From NCBI GenBank assembly GCA_021199695.1, contig JAJQHP010000123.1:1-6641 (forward strand): a stretch of 6,641 nucleotides of DNA, read 5' to 3'. This stretch comes from Clostridiales bacterium. Lineage in GTDB: Bacteria > Bacillota > Clostridia > Oscillospirales > Oscillospiraceae. The notes under the pieces are model-generated. The model was not told where the DNA came from and searched no databases. It saw only the letters and a list, made by a program, of their open reading frames with translations. A program made the position numbers and the translations under genes. Shown here piece by piece: positions 5,783 to 6,641 of this stretch (its first letter is position 1; every line of letters begins with the position of its first letter).

Positions 5783-6061
5783 ATGTACGAAGATAAGGTT
5801 TTGGTCTGCAAGGATTGCGGCAAGGAGTTCGTCTTCACCGCCGGCGAGCAGGAGTTCTATGCTGAGCGGGGCTTCCAGAACGAGCCTCAGCGCTGCAAGA
5901 GCTGCCGTGACGCCCGGAAGAACGCCACCCGCGCTCCCCGTCAGTTCTTCACCGCCATCTGCGCCAGCTGCGGCAAGGAAGCCCGGGTTCCCTTCGAGCC
6001 CAAGAGCGATCGCCCTGTCTATTGCAGCGAGTGCTTCGCCAGAATGCGCGGCGAGCGCTGA
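5783..6061 (+). CDS. Small double zinc-ribbon protein
   Basis: A 92-residue cytosolic protein of unknown role, widespread in Clostridia as far as I recall, usually annotated only as a zinc-ribbon or zinc-binding protein. It has two four-cysteine sites. The first is C9-x2-C12 with C38-x2-C41, enclosing a helix-forming stretch EFVFTAGEQEFYAERGF (15-31). The second is C60-x2-C63 with C81-x2-C84, the spacing CxxC-x17-CxxC that names a known small-domain family. Residues 42-55 between them are basic (RDARKNATRAPRQF), which could suit RNA or DNA contact; that is inference. No signal peptide or membrane segment is visible. The ribosome site is GAGAGG (5768-5773). Arginine codons are mostly CGC and CGT, more like a well-expressed gene than the CGG-rich neighbours. 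It stands 73 nt after the sigma gene and before a strong terminator, so both may share a transcript. Confidence 0.92.
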   Translation: MYEDKVLVCKDCGKEFVFTAGEQEFYAERGFQNEPQRCKSCRDARKNATRAPRQFFTAICASCGKEARVPFEPKSDRPVYCSECFARMRGER

Positions 6062-6088
6062 GACGCACCCAGTCGATAACGGCCTGTC

Positions 6089-6121
6089 AAACGCCTCCGG
6101 AGCCTTCTCCGGGGGCGTTTT
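6089..6121 (+). terminator. Strong Rho-independent terminator after the zinc-ribbon gene
   Basis: A 14-bp stem (6089-6102 with 6107-6120, one T-G wobble) closes a CCTT loop, and the right arm ends in TTTT (6118-6121). CTGTCAAA occurs on both sides of it (6084-6091 and 6126-6133). Confidence 0.85.
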
Positions 6122-6148
6122 CAGTCTGTCAAATTGGCGCCTCTCCCC

Positions 6149-6177
6149 TTCTCAATCCGGGAAGAATATGTTATACT
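6149..6177 (+). promoter_or_regulatory. Sigma-A-type promoter of queH with extended -10
   Basis: TTCTCA (6149-6154) is followed after 17 nt by TATACT (6172-6177), preceded by TGT, an extended -10. Transcription would start near 6184, giving a leader of about 53 nt. Confidence 0.7.
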
Positions 6178-6219
6178 ATCGCCATATTGAACTGTTCTGT
6201 CGAACCCGAACAACGAGCA

Positions 6220-6236
6220 AAAAGGACGGCCCTTTT
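6220..6236 (+). promoter_or_regulatory. Hairpin that could hide the queH ribosome site
   Basis: AAAAGG (6220-6225) pairs perfectly with CCTTTT (6231-6236) around the loop ACGGC. The ribosome site AAAGGA (6221-6226) is nearly all within the left arm and the ATG at 6237 follows directly. Most pairs are A-T, so the hairpin is weak. Confidence 0.4.
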
Positions 6237-6641
6237 ATGAAGACTCTGCTCCACTGCTGCTGCGCCCCCTGCGCCAATATGTGCATCGACACCCTCCGGG
6301 AGGAGGGGCGGGAGGTCACCGGCTTCTGGTATAACCCCAACATCCACCCGGTCACGGAATACCGGGCCAGGCGGAACACCCTGGAGGCGTATGCAAAGAC
6401 CATCGACCTGCCTCTGGTGGTGGTCAACGAATACGCCCTCCGACCCTTTGTCCGGGCGGTGGCGGAGGACATCGAGAACCGGTGCGTCAAGTGCTACGAG
6501 ATGCGGCTGTACCGGGCGGCGGAGTACGCCGCGGAAAACGGCTTTGACAGCTTCACCTCCAGCCTGTTCATCAGCCCCTATCAGAAGCACGACCTCCTCC
6601 GCCAGGTGGCCCAGGCCGCCGGGGAGGCGTATCACGTGGAG
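6237..6641 (+). CDS. queH: Epoxyqueuosine reductase QueH, 3' end cut off by the window edge
   Basis: QueH (formerly DUF208) catalyses the last step of queuosine synthesis, reduction of epoxyqueuosine to queuosine at tRNA wobble position 34, and replaces QueG in organisms lacking it. The visible 135 residues are about two thirds of the usual 180-220 and run open to the last base. Conserved features seen: the N-terminal LLHCCCAPC (4-12), whose cysteines supply metal-centre ligands; FWYNPNIHP (30-38) with EYRAR; the second cysteine pair RCVKCYEMRL (82-91; Cys83, Cys86); and NGFDSFTSSLFISPYQKHD (101-119). These follow the family consensus closely. The start has AAAGGA (6221-6226) 10 nt upstream. 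It has its own promoter and no preceding gene in the same transcript. The C-terminal part, which includes a further conserved stretch in the family, cannot be checked here. Confidence 0.95.
   Translation, partial: MKTLLHCCCAPCANMCIDTLREEGREVTGFWYNPNIHPVTEYRARRNTLEAYAKTIDLPLVVVNEYALRPFVRAVAEDIENRCVKCYEMRLYRAAEYAAENGFDSFTSSLFISPYQKHDLLRQVAQAAGEAYHVE

Noticed and set aside
6185..6209. LexA-like site in the queH leader (GAAC and GTTC elements)
   Set aside because: The halves are not arranged as GAAC-4 nt-GTTC; the spacing and order do not make a clostridial SOS box.
6184..6236. preQ1 riboswitch before queH
   Set aside because: Expected from the pathway, and the leader has a small hairpin and an A-run, but the standard loop and the A-rich tail consensus are not seen. 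Kept only as a check in the findings.

Overview
The window looks like chromosomal core sequence from a GC-rich member of the Clostridia, most likely an Oscillospiraceae relative of Flavonifractor, Intestinimonas or Lawsonibacter. This rests on strongly GC-ending codons, good AGGAGG-type ribosome sites, a Bacillus SigH-like sigma factor, a QueH-type queuosine enzyme, and palindromic CTCCCTC...GAGGGAG intergenic repeats of a kind I recall from such genomes. The genus is inference. I see no phage, plasmid, CRISPR, tRNA or rRNA gene.

Layout. Positions 1-440 (minus) are the 5' part of a small gene with a PH-like segment, with its own promoter at 495-523. Positions 441-867 hold no secure gene, only a coding-like remnant (625-808) and the hairpin terminator of the next gene. 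Positions 868-2598 (minus) are a complete phosphoglucomutase gene (pgcA type) with a clear promoter at 2687-2716. Positions 2717-3327 are intergenic and hold two copies of a palindromic, MITE-like repeat. Positions 3328-3930 and 3941-4981 (plus) are ruvA and ruvB, 10 nt apart and so probably one operon; ruvC is not adjacent. Positions 5125-5709 (plus) encode a SigH-like sigma factor with its own promoter. Positions 5783-6061 (plus) encode a 92-residue double zinc-ribbon protein, followed by a strong terminator. Positions 6237-6641 (plus) are the start of queH, cut by the window edge, again with its own promoter.

How the genes relate. RuvA and RuvB form the Holliday-junction branch-migration motor. 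The phosphoglucomutase links glucose-6-phosphate to glucose-1-phosphate for envelope and storage sugars. QueH makes queuosine for tRNA. The sigma factor presumably redirects RNA polymerase. These jobs are unconnected; the window reads as a run of independent housekeeping transcription units.

I found no clear new multi-gene system. The best leads are non-coding. The two repeat copies differ by complementary changes in opposite arms, so a folded form seems to be conserved. Two genes (zinc-ribbon and queH) have small hairpins over their ribosome-binding sites. The sigma gene's best promoter would give an almost leaderless mRNA.
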